The notes under the pieces were generated by a model that saw only the letters and a program-made list of their open reading frames with translations, was not told the DNA's origin and ran no database searches. Below are positions 51,413 to 61,963 of a stretch of 64,000 nt of DNA, piece after piece. Numbering within the stretch: position 1 is the stretch's first letter; the number at the start of each line of letters is the position of its first letter. Source of the stretch: Kribbella jejuensis. GTDB taxonomy: Bacteria; Actinomycetota; Actinomycetes; Propionibacteriales; Kribbellaceae. The position numbers and the translations under genes are program-made. The stretch lies in contig NZ_VFMM01000002.1 of assembly GCF_006715085.1 (NCBI RefSeq), positions 1,240,001 to 1,304,000 on the forward strand. The letters are read 5' to 3'.

Positions 51413-52024
51413 ATGAACTACTTCATCCCGCAGTGGGAGGAGCGCACGTCGTACGGCATGCGCCGGATCGACCCCTACACCAAGCTGTTCGAGGACCGGA
51501 TCATCTTCCTCGGCACGCCGATCACCGACGAGATCGCGAACGCGGTGATGGCGCAGCTGCTGTGCCTGCAGTCGATGGACTCCGACCGCGACATCAGCAT
51601 CTACATCAACTCCCCGGGCGGCTCGTTCACCGCGCTGACCGCGATCTACGACACCGTCCGCTACATCAAGCCGGACGTGCAGACGGTCTGTCTCGGCCAG
51701 GCGGCGTCCGCGGCGGCGGTGCTGCTCGCGGCGGGTACGCCGGGCAAGCGGCTCGCGCTGCCGAACAGCCGGATCATCATCCACCAGCCCGCCACCGAGG
51801 GCACCTACGGCCAGTCCTCCGACATCGAGATCCAGGCGAACGAGATCCTCCGCCTGCGCTCGCTGCTGGAGACGATGATCGCCGAGGCCAGCGGCAAGTC
51901 CCGCGAGGAGGTGTCCCGCGACATCGAGCGGGACAAGTTCCTGACCGCCGAGCAGGCCATCGAGTACGGCCTGATCGACGACGTCCTGCAGACCCTCAAG
52001 ACCCCGGTCCCGGCCGGCGTCTGA
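51413..52024 (+). CDS. clpP2: ATP-dependent Clp protease proteolytic subunit ClpP2
   Basis: 203-aa ClpP paralogue with Ser99 in GQAASAAAVLLAAG, His124 in RIIIHQPATEG and the longer N-terminus (PYTKLFEDRIIFLG) typical of actinobacterial ClpP2. GKRLALPNSRIIIHQP matches mycobacterial ClpP2 closely. It is cotranscribed with clpP1; the pair forms the active mixed protease. clpX follows after a 170-bp gap containing its own promoter region. Confidence 0.96.
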   Translation: MNYFIPQWEERTSYGMRRIDPYTKLFEDRIIFLGTPITDEIANAVMAQLLCLQSMDSDRDISIYINSPGGSFTALTAIYDTVRYIKPDVQTVCLGQAASAAAVLLAAGTPGKRLALPNSRIIIHQPATEGTYGQSSDIEIQANEILRLRSLLETMIAEASGKSREEVSRDIERDKFLTAEQAIEYGLIDDVLQTLKTPVPAGV

Positions 52025-52194
52025 ACGAGTTCGAAACCGGTCCCGCCGGTCGGGGTTGTGTCCCCGGCCGGCTGTCAAGGGCCTGACGCGTTCGCCACCG
52101 GCGTAGTCACAACCCGGTGGCGGGCGCGGTTTTTCAGCCCGTGACGGGGTACCGTCGAAATCGGTCCGACTGCGCATAGAAGGGATCTGTCCCG

Positions 52195-53487
<1,293 letters not shown>

Positions 53488-53513
53488 CACCGCTCGTCAG
53501 CAGTCACCAGAAC

Positions 53514-53549
53514 GAGGCCGGGTCCGCCGAGAGGCGGGTTCCCGGCCTC
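53514..53549 (+). terminator. hairpin terminator after clpX
   Basis: Outer stem GAGGCCGGG/CCCGGCCTC encloses an inner stem CCGCC/GGCGG with GAGA loop, and is followed by CTTCTCG. Confidence 0.85.
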
Positions 53550-53598
53550 CTTCTCGTGGTGGACGCGACGGGAGGAGCTGCCCGCCTACCTTCGGCGC

Positions 53599-55209
53599 AT
53601 GACGCCCAGAACAATTCTCCGAAGACTGTCCGCCGCCGGCGCGGCGGTGATCCTGCTGGCGCCGATGACGCCGATGACGCTCGCCCACGCGAGTTCCGTC
53701 GTACCGAAGATCGCGTGGGGGAGTTGCGGGACCGATCCGAAGCTGAAGCCGTTCCAGTGCGCGTCGGTCGAAGTGCCGACGGACTACGACCACCCGAACG
53801 GTCCGACCACCACGATCGTGCTGACCCGGCTGCCGGCCACGGATCCCGCGCACAGGATCGGCACGCTGTTCACGAACCCCGGCGGTCCTGGCGGTCCCGG
53901 CGTGGACTTCATCCAGCAGGCCGGTCAGCAGATCTACACGCCTGAGGTACGGGCGCGGTTCGACATCCTCGGGTTCGACCCGCGCGGTGTCGGGCACTCG
54001 GATCCGGCCACTTGCTACCCGACCGCGGCCGACGAGGCGAAGGCGCTCGCAAACGTCCCGCCGTTCCCGGTCGGACCGAAGGAGGAGCGTCGTTTCATCG
54101 TCGACGCCGCGAAGCTCGCGGCCCACTGCCGGACGACCTCGCCCGACCGGCTCGCGCACTTCTCGACCGCGAACGTCGCGCGTGACATGGACCTGCTCCG
54201 GCAGGCGGTCGGCGACGCCAAGCTCTCGTACGTCGGTTATTCGTACGGGACGTACCTCGGCGCGACGTACGCGAAGCTGTTCCCGAACAAGGTCCGGGCG
54301 CTCGTACTGGACGGCACGCTCAGCCCCGAGTGGTACTCCGGCTCGAACGGCGACAAGGCGCCCGTCGGCGTCCGGCTCAAGCAGGGCGACGGCGCGTACG
54401 ACACGTACGAGCAGTTCCTTGCCCAGTGCAAGAAGGCCGGAGCGAACTGTGTGCTGAACCAGCTCGGCGACCCGAAGACCGTCGTCGAGAGCACGCTCGA
54501 GCGGCTGAAGACGCAGCCCATCGACGTACCGCTGCCCGACGGCTCTACGCTCAAGGTGACGTACGCCGTCGCGGTGGCGATCACGTTCTCGAACCTGTAC
54601 GACCCGGCCGGATTCCCTGCCCTGGCAGAGATGTGGGCACAGCTCGCGGGCACGAACCGGGCCAAGGCAGCCAAGAGCGCACCCCAGGCACTGGTCGAGT
54701 GGAACCGTCGCAAGGAGGACTACACCTCGGTCGGCAGCGTCCTGCAACCGTGCGTCGAGGCGAAGCAGTCCGGTCGTCCGCTGGCGTACCCGGCGTACGC
54801 CGCCGCGGCGGACAAGCGTGCGCCGCACTTCGGGGCGTACCGGGCGTGGGTCGGCATCCAGTGCGAGTTCCTCGGCATCCGCGACCGCGACGCGTTCCTC
54901 GGACCGTGGCCGAACAAGGTGAAGGAACCGGTTCTCGTCTTCGGTACCCGGCACGACCCGGCCACCCCGTACGAGGCGACCAGGCCGTACGCCGACCTGT
55001 ACCCGGACGCCCGCATGGTCACGGTCGAGGGCTGGGGTCACACGACGATCGGCAAGAGCACCTGCGCCGACGCGATGATCACCAGCTACCTGACCGACCT
55101 GAAGGCTCCGGAAGACGGTGCGACCTGCAGCCAGGACCGCAAGCCGTTCGACCCCACACCCGGGGCGCGCGTGGGCGACGTCCTGCGGGCCTGGTCAGGC
55201 GGTCGCTAG
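53599..55209 (+). CDS. secreted alpha/beta hydrolase, tripeptidyl aminopeptidase-like
   Basis: 536-aa secreted hydrolase of the S33/TAP type. The signal peptide (RLSAAGAAVILLAPMTPMTL ... AHA) is followed by the SCG and FQCASVEVPTDYDHP start of the mature protein, the oxyanion segment NPGGPGGPGVDF, the nucleophile in VGYSYGTYLG, the Asp in FGTRHDPATPYE and the His in EGWGHTT. The C-terminal TAP domain has paired Cys. Removes tripeptides or related groups outside the cell. The TAG stop forms CTAG with the convergent gene. Confidence 0.9.
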   Translation: MTPRTILRRLSAAGAAVILLAPMTPMTLAHASSVVPKIAWGSCGTDPKLKPFQCASVEVPTDYDHPNGPTTTIVLTRLPATDPAHRIGTLFTNPGGPGGPGVDFIQQAGQQIYTPEVRARFDILGFDPRGVGHSDPATCYPTAADEAKALANVPPFPVGPKEERRFIVDAAKLAAHCRTTSPDRLAHFSTANVARDMDLLRQAVGDAKLSYVGYSYGTYLGATYAKLFPNKVRALVLDGTLSPEWYSGSNGDKAPVGVRLKQGDGAYDTYEQFLAQCKKAGANCVLNQLGDPKTVVESTLERLKTQPIDVPLPDGSTLKVTYAVAVAITFSNLYDPAGFPALAEMWAQLAGTNRAKAAKSAPQALVEWNRRKEDYTSVGSVLQPCVEAKQSGRPLAYPAYAAAADKRAPHFGAYRAWVGIQCEFLGIRDRDAFLGPWPNKVKEPVLVFGTRHDPATPYEATRPYADLYPDARMVTVEGWGHTTIGKSTCADAMITSYLTDLKAPEDGATCSQDRKPFDPTPGARVGDVLRAWSGGR

Positions 55210-56057
55210 CCCTTGAGAGCGGCAGCGATCGTGTCGGCGATCGGCGTGGTCGGACGGCCGATCAGCGTGCTGAGGTCGTTGCCGTGCCGCGCCAGCCGGC
55301 CGCGCTCGATCGCGTCGTCGACGCCGACGAACAGCTGCGCGACCGGCTCCGGGAACCCCGCGCCGATCAGCACCTGGGCGTGGTCCGCGGGCGAAAGGTT
55401 GTGGTAGGCAACGTCCTTCCCGGACTGCTTCGCCAGCTCGGCGGCGTAGTCCGTCAGCGTCCAGTCGGTGTCGCCGTTCAGCTCGTACGCCTTGTTCTCG
55501 TGCCCGTCCCCGAACAGTACGACGGCTGCCGCCGCGGCGTAGTCGCGGCGCGGCGCGGACGCGATCCGTCCGTCGCCGGCGCTGCCGACCACGCCGTTGG
55601 CCAGCTGGACCGGGATCTGGTCGGTGTAGACCTCGCTGTACCAACCGTTGCGCAGGAACGTGTACGGCAGGCCGGAGTCGAGGATCGCCTGCTCGGTGGC
55701 GAGGTGGTCCGCGGCCAGGTCGAAATCGGCCGCCGGTCCGCCGAGCACGCTGGTGTACACGAGCCGGGCCACTCCGGCCTCGCGAGCGGCGGCGATCACC
55801 GCGCGGTGCTGCTCGCGGCGGTTCGGCTCCAGCCCCGAGATCAGCAGGACCGTGTCGCCCGCTCCGAAGACCTTCGCCAGTGCGCCCTCGTCGTTGTAGT
55901 CGGCGATCCGCACCTCGACGCCGCGATCGGCGAGCGGCGCAGCCTTCTCGGCGTTCCGTGCGACCGCGACGACCTGGTCCGCGGGGACCCGCTGCAGCAG
56001 CTCGTCGATGACGAGAGTGCCCAGGTGACCGGTTGCGGCCGTGACGACGATGCTCAT
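55206..56057 (-). CDS. NmrA-like NAD(P)H-binding protein (quinone reductase-like)
   Basis: 283-aa atypical SDR. The Rossmann start is SIVVTAATGHLGTLVIDELL, followed by VLLISGLEPNRREQH and RLVYTSVLGGP. The sequence pattern resembles QorB/NmrA quinone or redox-sensing proteins. ATG at 56057 with GAAGGAG 6 nt upstream. It is divergent from an AraC regulator and may be its target. The TAG shares CTAG with the TAP-like gene (55206-55209). Confidence 0.87.
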   Translation of the reverse strand: MSIVVTAATGHLGTLVIDELLQRVPADQVVAVARNAEKAAPLADRGVEVRIADYNDEGALAKVFGAGDTVLLISGLEPNRREQHRAVIAAAREAGVARLVYTSVLGGPAADFDLAADHLATEQAILDSGLPYTFLRNGWYSEVYTDQIPVQLANGVVGSAGDGRIASAPRRDYAAAAAVVLFGDGHENKAYELNGDTDWTLTDYAAELAKQSGKDVAYHNLSPADHAQVLIGAGFPEPVAQLFVGVDDAIERGRLARHGNDLSTLIGRPTTPIADTIAAALKG

Positions 56058-56112
56058 CAAGTACTCCTTCAAGTCGATGTCTGTCATCGACAGTAGGCAG
56101 CCGCAGCGAGTG

Positions 56113-56144
56113 GATCTATGTCCATGAAGCGCTGATTTATGTCC
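56113..56144. promoter_or_regulatory. AraC-type direct repeat half-sites
   Basis: GATCTATGTCC (56113-56123) and GATTTATGTCC (56134-56144) differ at one base and start 21 bp apart, two helical turns, as in classical AraC half-sites. They lie between the divergent NmrA-like and AraC genes, so a role in regulating the NmrA-like gene is inferred. Confidence 0.6.
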
Positions 56145-56178
56145 GATCGTCTTGATCGCCGCGCGTATGATGCCAGGT

Positions 56179-57078
56179 ATGGATGTACTCGCCGATGTCG
56201 TCGACGCGATGCGGACCGGTCCCGCCAACTCCGGGCGTACCGACGTCCGCGGTCCGTGGGGCCTCCGGTTCGCGCACTCGTTCGGCGCGACCTTCCACCT
56301 GGTCCTGCAGGGTACGGCGTGGTTGCTGCCGCCGGACGGCGACCCGATCCAGCTCGGCCCGGGCGACGCGGTGCTGCTGCCGCGCGGTACCGACCACGCG
56401 CTCGCCGACCACCCGGACTCGCCGCTCGTCGACTTCGACCCGGCGGTTGAGGAACCCGTGCAGGGCCAGGGCGCGCGGGCGTTGCTGTTGTGCGGCACGT
56501 ACCGGCTCGACCGCGAGCGTCCGCACCCGGTGCTGACCAGGCTCCCGGACGTGGTCGTCGTACCCGCGAATCCCGGCCGGCACCGTTCGTTGCATACGGC
56601 AATCAGCATCCTGGGCGAGGAGCTCGATGCGCAGCGGCCCGGCGCGGCGGCCGTCGTACCGGCGTTGGTGGATGCGTTGCTGGTGCTGATCCTGCGGGCG
56701 TGGATGGAGGACAACGACTGCCCTACCGATCGTGGTTGGTCGCGGGCGTTGACCGATCCGTCCGTCGTCCAGGCGCTCGAGCTGATCCACGAGAAGCCCG
56801 GTGCCGCGTGGACGGTCGCCGAGCTGGCGTCCGGCGTCGGGTTGTCCAGGGCCGCGTTCGCCCGCCGGTTCACCGAGGCGGTCGGGGAGCCGCCGTTGAC
56901 GTACCTGTCCCGCTGGCGGATGACGACCGCGGCGCGGTTGCTCCGCGACCACGACCGCCCGCTCGCGACGGTCGCCAAGGAGATCGGCTACACGTCGGAG
57001 TTCGCGTTCGCGAAGGCGTTCAAGCGTGACTTCGGCGTACCACCGGGGACCTACCGCAAGCAGCTCACTCCGGTCTGA
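56179..57078 (+). CDS. AraC family transcriptional regulator with cupin domain
   Basis: 299-aa regulator with an N-terminal cupin ligand domain (HLVLQGTAWLLPPDGDPIQL, then GDAVLLPRGTDHAL) and a C-terminal AraC double helix-turn-helix (WTVAELASGVGLSRAAFARR and SEFAFAKAFKRDFGVPPGTY). It is divergent from the NmrA-like reductase and probably controls it through the direct repeats at 56113. The ATG at 56179 was preferred over in-frame ATGs upstream. Its last 14 bp overlap the convergent LuxR gene. Confidence 0.9.
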   Translation: MDVLADVVDAMRTGPANSGRTDVRGPWGLRFAHSFGATFHLVLQGTAWLLPPDGDPIQLGPGDAVLLPRGTDHALADHPDSPLVDFDPAVEEPVQGQGARALLLCGTYRLDRERPHPVLTRLPDVVVVPANPGRHRSLHTAISILGEELDAQRPGAAAVVPALVDALLVLILRAWMEDNDCPTDRGWSRALTDPSVVQALELIHEKPGAAWTVAELASGVGLSRAAFARRFTEAVGEPPLTYLSRWRMTTAARLLRDHDRPLATVAKEIGYTSEFAFAKAFKRDFGVPPGTYRKQLTPV

Positions 57079-58084
57079 GGGTTGCGACCAGCTCGCCACG
57101 GCTGCGGACGCCGACCTTCGCGAACGCGGATTTCAGGTGGTCCTGGATGGTGTGCGGCGAGATCGACAACCGGTCCGCGATCGCGGTCGTGCTGTGCCCG
57201 GCGATGACCTCCAAGCAGATCTCGCGTTCGCGCGTGGTGAGTCCGTAGGCAGCGAGCAGCATTCCCAGCAGGTGCTTGCCTGATGCCGGCTCGATCGTCA
57301 CGACGACGTCGTTGTCCAGGTCGCCGATCAACCGGCTGCCCTGCATGAGGATCCAGCCACCCGACGGCGTCTGCAGCCGGGCCTGGAAGGTCCCGGACGA
57401 AGCGGCCCGGGTCCCGGTGACGACCGCCTTGAGCAGTACGTCGAACCGCTGCCCGAGCTCGTCCTGCCAGGTCCGCGCGGCCGCGGTGATCGCCCGCAGC
57501 GTGCCGGTCGGACCGGTGACGACGATCGACGGACCGGCCCCGCCGCGGTACCCGTGCGCGTCGGTGCGGACCGCGACCCGGGTGGCCGCGCCGATCACGG
57601 GTGCCACCGACCCCAGGAACTCGAGCTCGCGATCGCTGAAGTCCGGCCCGCTGCGGACGAATCCGGCCGCGCCCCAGCAGTCGCCGTCGACTACGAACGT
57701 CGTCCGCACCTCGTGCTCGATCCCGAGCGGCCGCCACACCTCGTGCAGCCGGCGGTGCCCGGCCACCTCGCGGTAGGGCAGGTCCGACAACCGGGCGACT
57801 TGGTGCGAGGTCCGGGCCAGCTCGGCGAACGAGTTCGGCACGGTTCCGGCGTACTCCGTCTCCGCCAGCCGTGGCTCGTACTCCGCGGGGATGCGGGCCG
57901 CACCGCTGGTCATCGAGCTGATCACCAGCGTGCCGGGATCGATACCGGCCCAGCAGGTCAGCTCGCTGCCGACCACCTGCTCGACCACCTCGATCGCGGC
58001 CGCGTGCAGTTCGGCGACGCCCATCCCCGAGGTCGCCAGTGCCGCGATGTCCCGGCGCGCGGCCCGCGCCCGGCCCTCCCACAT
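57065..58084 (-). CDS. LuxR family regulator with GAF-like sensor domain
   Basis: 339-aa regulator. The N-terminal two-thirds resembles a GAF sensor (GSELTCWAGIDPGTLV, GDCWGAAGFVRSG, DRELEFLGSVAPVIG). The C-terminus is a LuxR helix-turn-helix (YGLTTREREICLEVIAGHST, then DRLSISPHTIQDHLKSAFAK). Signal unknown. The ATG at 58084 was chosen over a longer frame with a non-conserved start. It is divergent from the cupin-DUF1304 pair, which may be its target. Confidence 0.87.
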   Translation of the reverse strand: MWEGRARAARRDIAALATSGMGVAELHAAAIEVVEQVVGSELTCWAGIDPGTLVISSMTSGAARIPAEYEPRLAETEYAGTVPNSFAELARTSHQVARLSDLPYREVAGHRRLHEVWRPLGIEHEVRTTFVVDGDCWGAAGFVRSGPDFSDRELEFLGSVAPVIGAATRVAVRTDAHGYRGGAGPSIVVTGPTGTLRAITAAARTWQDELGQRFDVLLKAVVTGTRAASSGTFQARLQTPSGGWILMQGSRLIGDLDNDVVVTIEPASGKHLLGMLLAAYGLTTREREICLEVIAGHSTTAIADRLSISPHTIQDHLKSAFAKVGVRSRGELVATLRPE

Positions 58085-58206
58085 AGGCTCAGTATGCGCC
58101 GCCGGGTCGTTGCCGCCTATCCCGGAAATGTGGGGATTCCGGCCGCGCCACAAGCCTCGTGTGCCGGGATGGTTGCTCGCCCCCCCGCCCTCCTACCGTC
58201 CCGGCT

Positions 58207-58635
58207 ATGACCGAATCAGTGCATCTGAGCAGCGCGGGCACCGGCGTCGAGTACGCCGCCCCGGACGCGACCGTGACCGTGAAGATCGGCGCCGAACACA
58301 CCGGTGGGCAGTACGAGGTGTTCGAGATCGACGCGCCGCGCGCCGACGCGGCACCCCCGCACCGGGAGTCGTGGAGCAAGGCGTTCTACGTCCTGCAGGG
58401 CCGGATCCTCGTGCAGGCGGAGGATCAGGGTTACGACCTCGGCCCCGGCGCCGCGATCAGCATCCCGGCCGGAACGCTGAACACCTTCTCGGTGCTCACC
58501 CCGTCGGCCAAGTTCCTGACCATCAGCCAGACCGGGCGGATGGGCGCGTTCTTCGCCGACCTCGCCGAGGCCGACCCCACCGACTACGTGGCGCTGGGGG
58601 AAGTGTCCGCGCGCCACGGTGTGACCCTGCCATGA
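58207..58635 (+). CDS. cupin domain protein
   Basis: 142-aa single-domain cupin. The two motifs are PPHRESWSKAFYVLQGRILV and GPGAAISIPAGTLNTFSVL; the first keeps one His of the usual metal set. Function unknown, possibly ligand binding. The stop overlaps the next start by 4 bp (ATGA), so it is coupled to the DUF1304 gene. Confidence 0.87.
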   Translation: MTESVHLSSAGTGVEYAAPDATVTVKIGAEHTGGQYEVFEIDAPRADAAPPHRESWSKAFYVLQGRILVQAEDQGYDLGPGAAISIPAGTLNTFSVLTPSAKFLTISQTGRMGAFFADLAEADPTDYVALGEVSARHGVTLP

Positions 58636-59006
58636 GTACGGCGGCGCAGGTCCTGGCGGTCGTCATCGCGGTGATGCTGGCGGGTGTCTGGTTGATGGAG
58701 TCGTTCTTCTACCGGCATCCGCGGCTGTATCCACTGTTTCTGCTCGAACGCCGTGACTTCGACGCGGTGAAGCTGTGGATCGTCAACCTCGGCTTCTACA
58801 ACTTCACCACCGCAGTCGCGCTGGCCCTCGGTGTGGTGCTCGCGCAGTCGGGGCACGTCCCGCAGGGCGAGGCGCTGGTCGCGTTCACTGCCGGACAGCA
58901 CGTGTTCCTCGCGCTCGTGCTGCTCGCGACGGAGCGACGGCTCTGGCTCAACACACTCATGGAAGGTGTGCCGACTGCTCTCTTGCTGTTCCTTGTCCTG
59001 CTGTAG
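58632..59006 (+). CDS. DUF1304 family membrane protein
   Basis: 124-aa membrane protein with four hydrophobic helices. It carries the family pattern AVKLWIVNLGFYNFTTAVAL and AFTAGQHVFLALVLLATERR. Function unknown. It starts 4 bp inside the cupin stop, so the two proteins are made together. Confidence 0.88.
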   Translation: MSTAAQVLAVVIAVMLAGVWLMESFFYRHPRLYPLFLLERRDFDAVKLWIVNLGFYNFTTAVALALGVVLAQSGHVPQGEALVAFTAGQHVFLALVLLATERRLWLNTLMEGVPTALLLFLVLL

Positions 59007-59133
59007 GAAATTTACCGATTCTGCGCAATCATGGGCACGAATGCACCGCACACACTCAAGGTCCCCTAACGGTCACTCGCAGTTCGGCCGATCAGGGGGC
59101 CTACCGCCCTGAGTACCCGTGAAGGTGAGGCCC

Positions 59134-60702
59134 ATGAGCCCAATCAGTCGCAGGACCCTTGTCTTCGGCGGACTCGCCGCGGCCGGGGCCGGCGCCCTCC
59201 CCGCCACCCGGCCAGCCATCCGCCCAGCCACCGCCCAGACCTCGGTGATCACCGCCACCGCCGCCGTCCCGTACCCGTTCCAGCTCGGCATCGCCTCGGG
59301 CGAGCCGGATGCGAACAGCGTCGTACTGTGGACGCGCCTGGCCCCCAGCCCGCTCAACGCCGACGGCCAAGGCGGAATGGCCAACGCCGACGTGCCGGTC
59401 GACTGGCAGGTGTCGACCACCGACACCTTCAGCACGCTGGTCGCCTCGGGCACGGTCACAGCGTCGTACGCCGCTGCCCACTCGGTGCATGTCATCGCGG
59501 GCGGGCTGAACCCGGACTCCGACTACTACTACCGCTTCCGTGCCCAGGGCTTCATCTCACCCGTCGGCCGGACCCGCACCGCGCCCGCGATCGGTACCAA
59601 CGGCCGCAACCTGCTGATGGCGTTCACCTCCTGCTCGCACTACGAGGAGGGCTACTTCACGGTGTACCGGCGGATGGCCGAGGACAACCCGGGCCTGATC
59701 CTGCACGTCGGCGACTACATCTACGAGTACGGCGCCACCAGCGGCCGGCCGCGTCTGTACGCCGGTACCACGGAGATCGTCACGCTCGCGGACTACCGGC
59801 GGCGCTACGCGCAGCACAAGACCGACCCGGACCTGCAGGCGGCACATGCCGCGGCGCCGTGGATCGTCGTACCGGACGACCACGAGGTGGAGAACAACTA
59901 CGCCAACATGGTCAGGGCGGACAGCACGCCTAGTCTCACCACGGCACAGTGGACGGCTCGCCGTACCGCGGCGTACCAGGCGTACTACGAGAACATGCCG
60001 TTGCGGCCGGCGCAGGCGAACAACGGGAACAGCATCCCGCTCTACCGCCGGTTGCGGTGGGGGAGCCTGGCGGTCTTCCACATGCTCGACACCCGGCAGT
60101 ACCGCGACGACCAGGCCTGTGGCGACGGCTGGAAGGTCTGCTCGGACGCCGATCTGGCTTCTCGCAGCCTGCCTGGCAACGCGCAGGAGACCTGGCTGCT
60201 CGACGGTTTCAACCAGCACCTGGCGACCTGGGACATCATCGGCCAGCAGGTGTTCTTCGCCCGGCGGTTCAACTCGACCGGCGCGAGCATGGACTCCTGG
60301 GACGGGTACCGCGCCTCCCGCGCGCGGATCCAGCAGGGCTGGGTCGACCGCGGGACCCGCAATCCGGTCGTACTCACCGGTGACGTGCACCGCGCGTGGG
60401 CCAGTGATCTGAAGGCCGACTACAACAACGCGAGCTCGGCGACCATCGGCAGCGAACTGGTCAGCAGTTCGGTGACGTCGGGTGGTGACGGCGACGGGGC
60501 CACGACGATTCCCGACGTCGGTACGAACCCGTGGCTGAAGTTCTACAACAACCGTCGTGGCTATGTCCGGACCACGATCAGCCCGACCCAGCTGCAGGCG
60601 GACTTCCGTGCGGTCGCGAAGGTGACCGAGCACGGCGCGGCGGCCACGACCGTGAAGTCGTTCGTGATCGAAGACGGCCGTCCCGGCCTGCAGGCGGTGT
60701 GA
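59134..60702 (+). CDS. phoD: alkaline phosphatase D (PhoD), Tat-exported
   Basis: 522-aa phosphodiesterase/phosphatase. The twin-arginine signal is SRRTLVFGGLAAAGAGALP. A PhoD N-terminal domain (FQLGIASGEPDANSVVLWTR) precedes the metallophosphatase domain with SCSHYEEG, HVGDYIYEYG, PDDHEVENNYAN and LTGDVHRAW. It releases phosphate from phosphodiesters outside the cell. The ATG at 59134 follows GTGAGG; an upstream GTG is possible. The secreted repeat protein follows 6 bp later. Confidence 0.93.
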   Translation: MSPISRRTLVFGGLAAAGAGALPATRPAIRPATAQTSVITATAAVPYPFQLGIASGEPDANSVVLWTRLAPSPLNADGQGGMANADVPVDWQVSTTDTFSTLVASGTVTASYAAAHSVHVIAGGLNPDSDYYYRFRAQGFISPVGRTRTAPAIGTNGRNLLMAFTSCSHYEEGYFTVYRRMAEDNPGLILHVGDYIYEYGATSGRPRLYAGTTEIVTLADYRRRYAQHKTDPDLQAAHAAAPWIVVPDDHEVENNYANMVRADSTPSLTTAQWTARRTAAYQAYYENMPLRPAQANNGNSIPLYRRLRWGSLAVFHMLDTRQYRDDQACGDGWKVCSDADLASRSLPGNAQETWLLDGFNQHLATWDIIGQQVFFARRFNSTGASMDSWDGYRASRARIQQGWVDRGTRNPVVLTGDVHRAWASDLKADYNNASSATIGSELVSSSVTSGGDGDGATTIPDVGTNPWLKFYNNRRGYVRTTISPTQLQADFRAVAKVTEHGAAATTVKSFVIEDGRPGLQAV

Positions 60703-60708
60703 CGACCG

Positions 60709-61962
60709 ATGAAGAAGACTCTTGCAACCGCGGCCTTCGCAGTGGCCTCGCTTGTTGCCGCCACCGGCACTGCGTCTGCGCACCTCGCCACACCGACCTG
60801 GACGACGGCGAACAGTGTGTCCACGGGCGACCAGGACAACGCATCCGTGGCAACCAACCGGAACGGGTACGTCGCCGTGGTCTGGGAGGACGACCGCGAC
60901 ACCGACAACGCGACCGACAACGTTCACAGCGAGATCTACCTGCGGCTGTTCCTCAACGGCACGGCGCTTTACGAGACCAAGCTGTCCGCCGGCGGCGACA
61001 GCGGTGTGACCACGTGGCGGCACCTGCATCCGGACGTCGGCCTTGACGACAAGGGCAACGCCGTCGTGGTCTGGCAGGACGACCCGGACGGCAACGGGTT
61101 CTACAACATCCCGTACCGCGTCGTGAACACAGCAGGCACCGTGACAGCGTCCGGCAACGCCAACAGCAGCGCCACGGGACAGCAGATCAACCCCCGCGTC
61201 GCTGTAGACCCGGATGGGGCACCTTCTGGTGGCGCAGTTGCGTTCACGGTCGTATGGGAGGACATCCAGACCGGCGCACAGGCCACCGTGAAGGCTGCCG
61301 GCTTCACCGGACCGACCACACGCGCCTGGGAGGTGACCGCTTCCCAGACGACAGGACAGCACCACAACCCGGACGTAGCCGTGTCGGCGTCGGGTGACGC
61401 CGTTGTCGTCTGGGACGAGGACGGCGACGCCAACGCGTACTACAACATCGGGCTGATCCGGCTGGCACGCACCAACGGTGCAGCAACGCTCTCACGACGT
61501 ACGGCAAACTCTGAAGGCGGCGGCCAGCAGACGCACGCATCGGTGGCAGCCAACTTCAACGGCGACTTCGCCGTCGCCTGGGAGTCCGACCACACCGGTA
61601 CTCCGGCGGTCTGGACCCGCTCGTTCACGTCAACCGGCACTGCGCGCTACGCCGACACCGAGGTAGCTGCGGGCGGCACCGCACCGTCCACCGGCATCGA
61701 CGACCAAGCGCAGTCCGTCGTCGGCTGGACCGTTCAAGGCGCCGACCCTGATGTCTGGGTGCGCGGCTTCGGTACGGACGGCACCGACACGGGCCGCCTG
61801 TCGTCGCAGAAGCTCAGCTCGGTCACCACGGGCCGGCAAGAGCAGATGGTTGTCGCGGTCTCGCCGTACGCCGAAGTAGCCGTCGCCTACACCGACGACA
61901 ACGACGGCAACACGTACGACCAGGTCATGCTCGGTACAGGAATCTCCAACAACAGTTGGTGA
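60709..61962 (+). CDS. secreted beta-repeat protein
   Basis: 417-aa exported protein with signal peptide MKKTLATAAFAVASLVAATG and several repeats of about 65 residues with the tag DxxGNAVVVWQD (GYVAVVWEDDRD, GDAVVVWDEDGD, GDFAVAWESDHT). This is a pattern of propeller-like blades. It has no anchor and is not recognisably enzymatic. It lies 6 bp after phoD, so it probably shares its promoter. Its stop is 1 bp from the stop of the convergent anti-sigma gene. Confidence 0.82.
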   Translation: MKKTLATAAFAVASLVAATGTASAHLATPTWTTANSVSTGDQDNASVATNRNGYVAVVWEDDRDTDNATDNVHSEIYLRLFLNGTALYETKLSAGGDSGVTTWRHLHPDVGLDDKGNAVVVWQDDPDGNGFYNIPYRVVNTAGTVTASGNANSSATGQQINPRVAVDPDGAPSGGAVAFTVVWEDIQTGAQATVKAAGFTGPTTRAWEVTASQTTGQHHNPDVAVSASGDAVVVWDEDGDANAYYNIGLIRLARTNGAATLSRRTANSEGGGQQTHASVAANFNGDFAVAWESDHTGTPAVWTRSFTSTGTARYADTEVAAGGTAPSTGIDDQAQSVVGWTVQGADPDVWVRGFGTDGTDTGRLSSQKLSSVTTGRQEQMVVAVSPYAEVAVAYTDDNDGNTYDQVMLGTGISNNSW

Positions 61963-61963
61963 A

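Noticed and set aside
53497..56096. Long frames on both strands overlapping the secreted hydrolase and NmrA gene
   Set aside because: They lack motifs and signal peptides and mirror codon bias of the real genes.
59557..61365. Minus-strand open frame of about 600 codons opposite phoD
   Set aside because: PhoD and the secreted repeat protein on the plus strand are clearly real.
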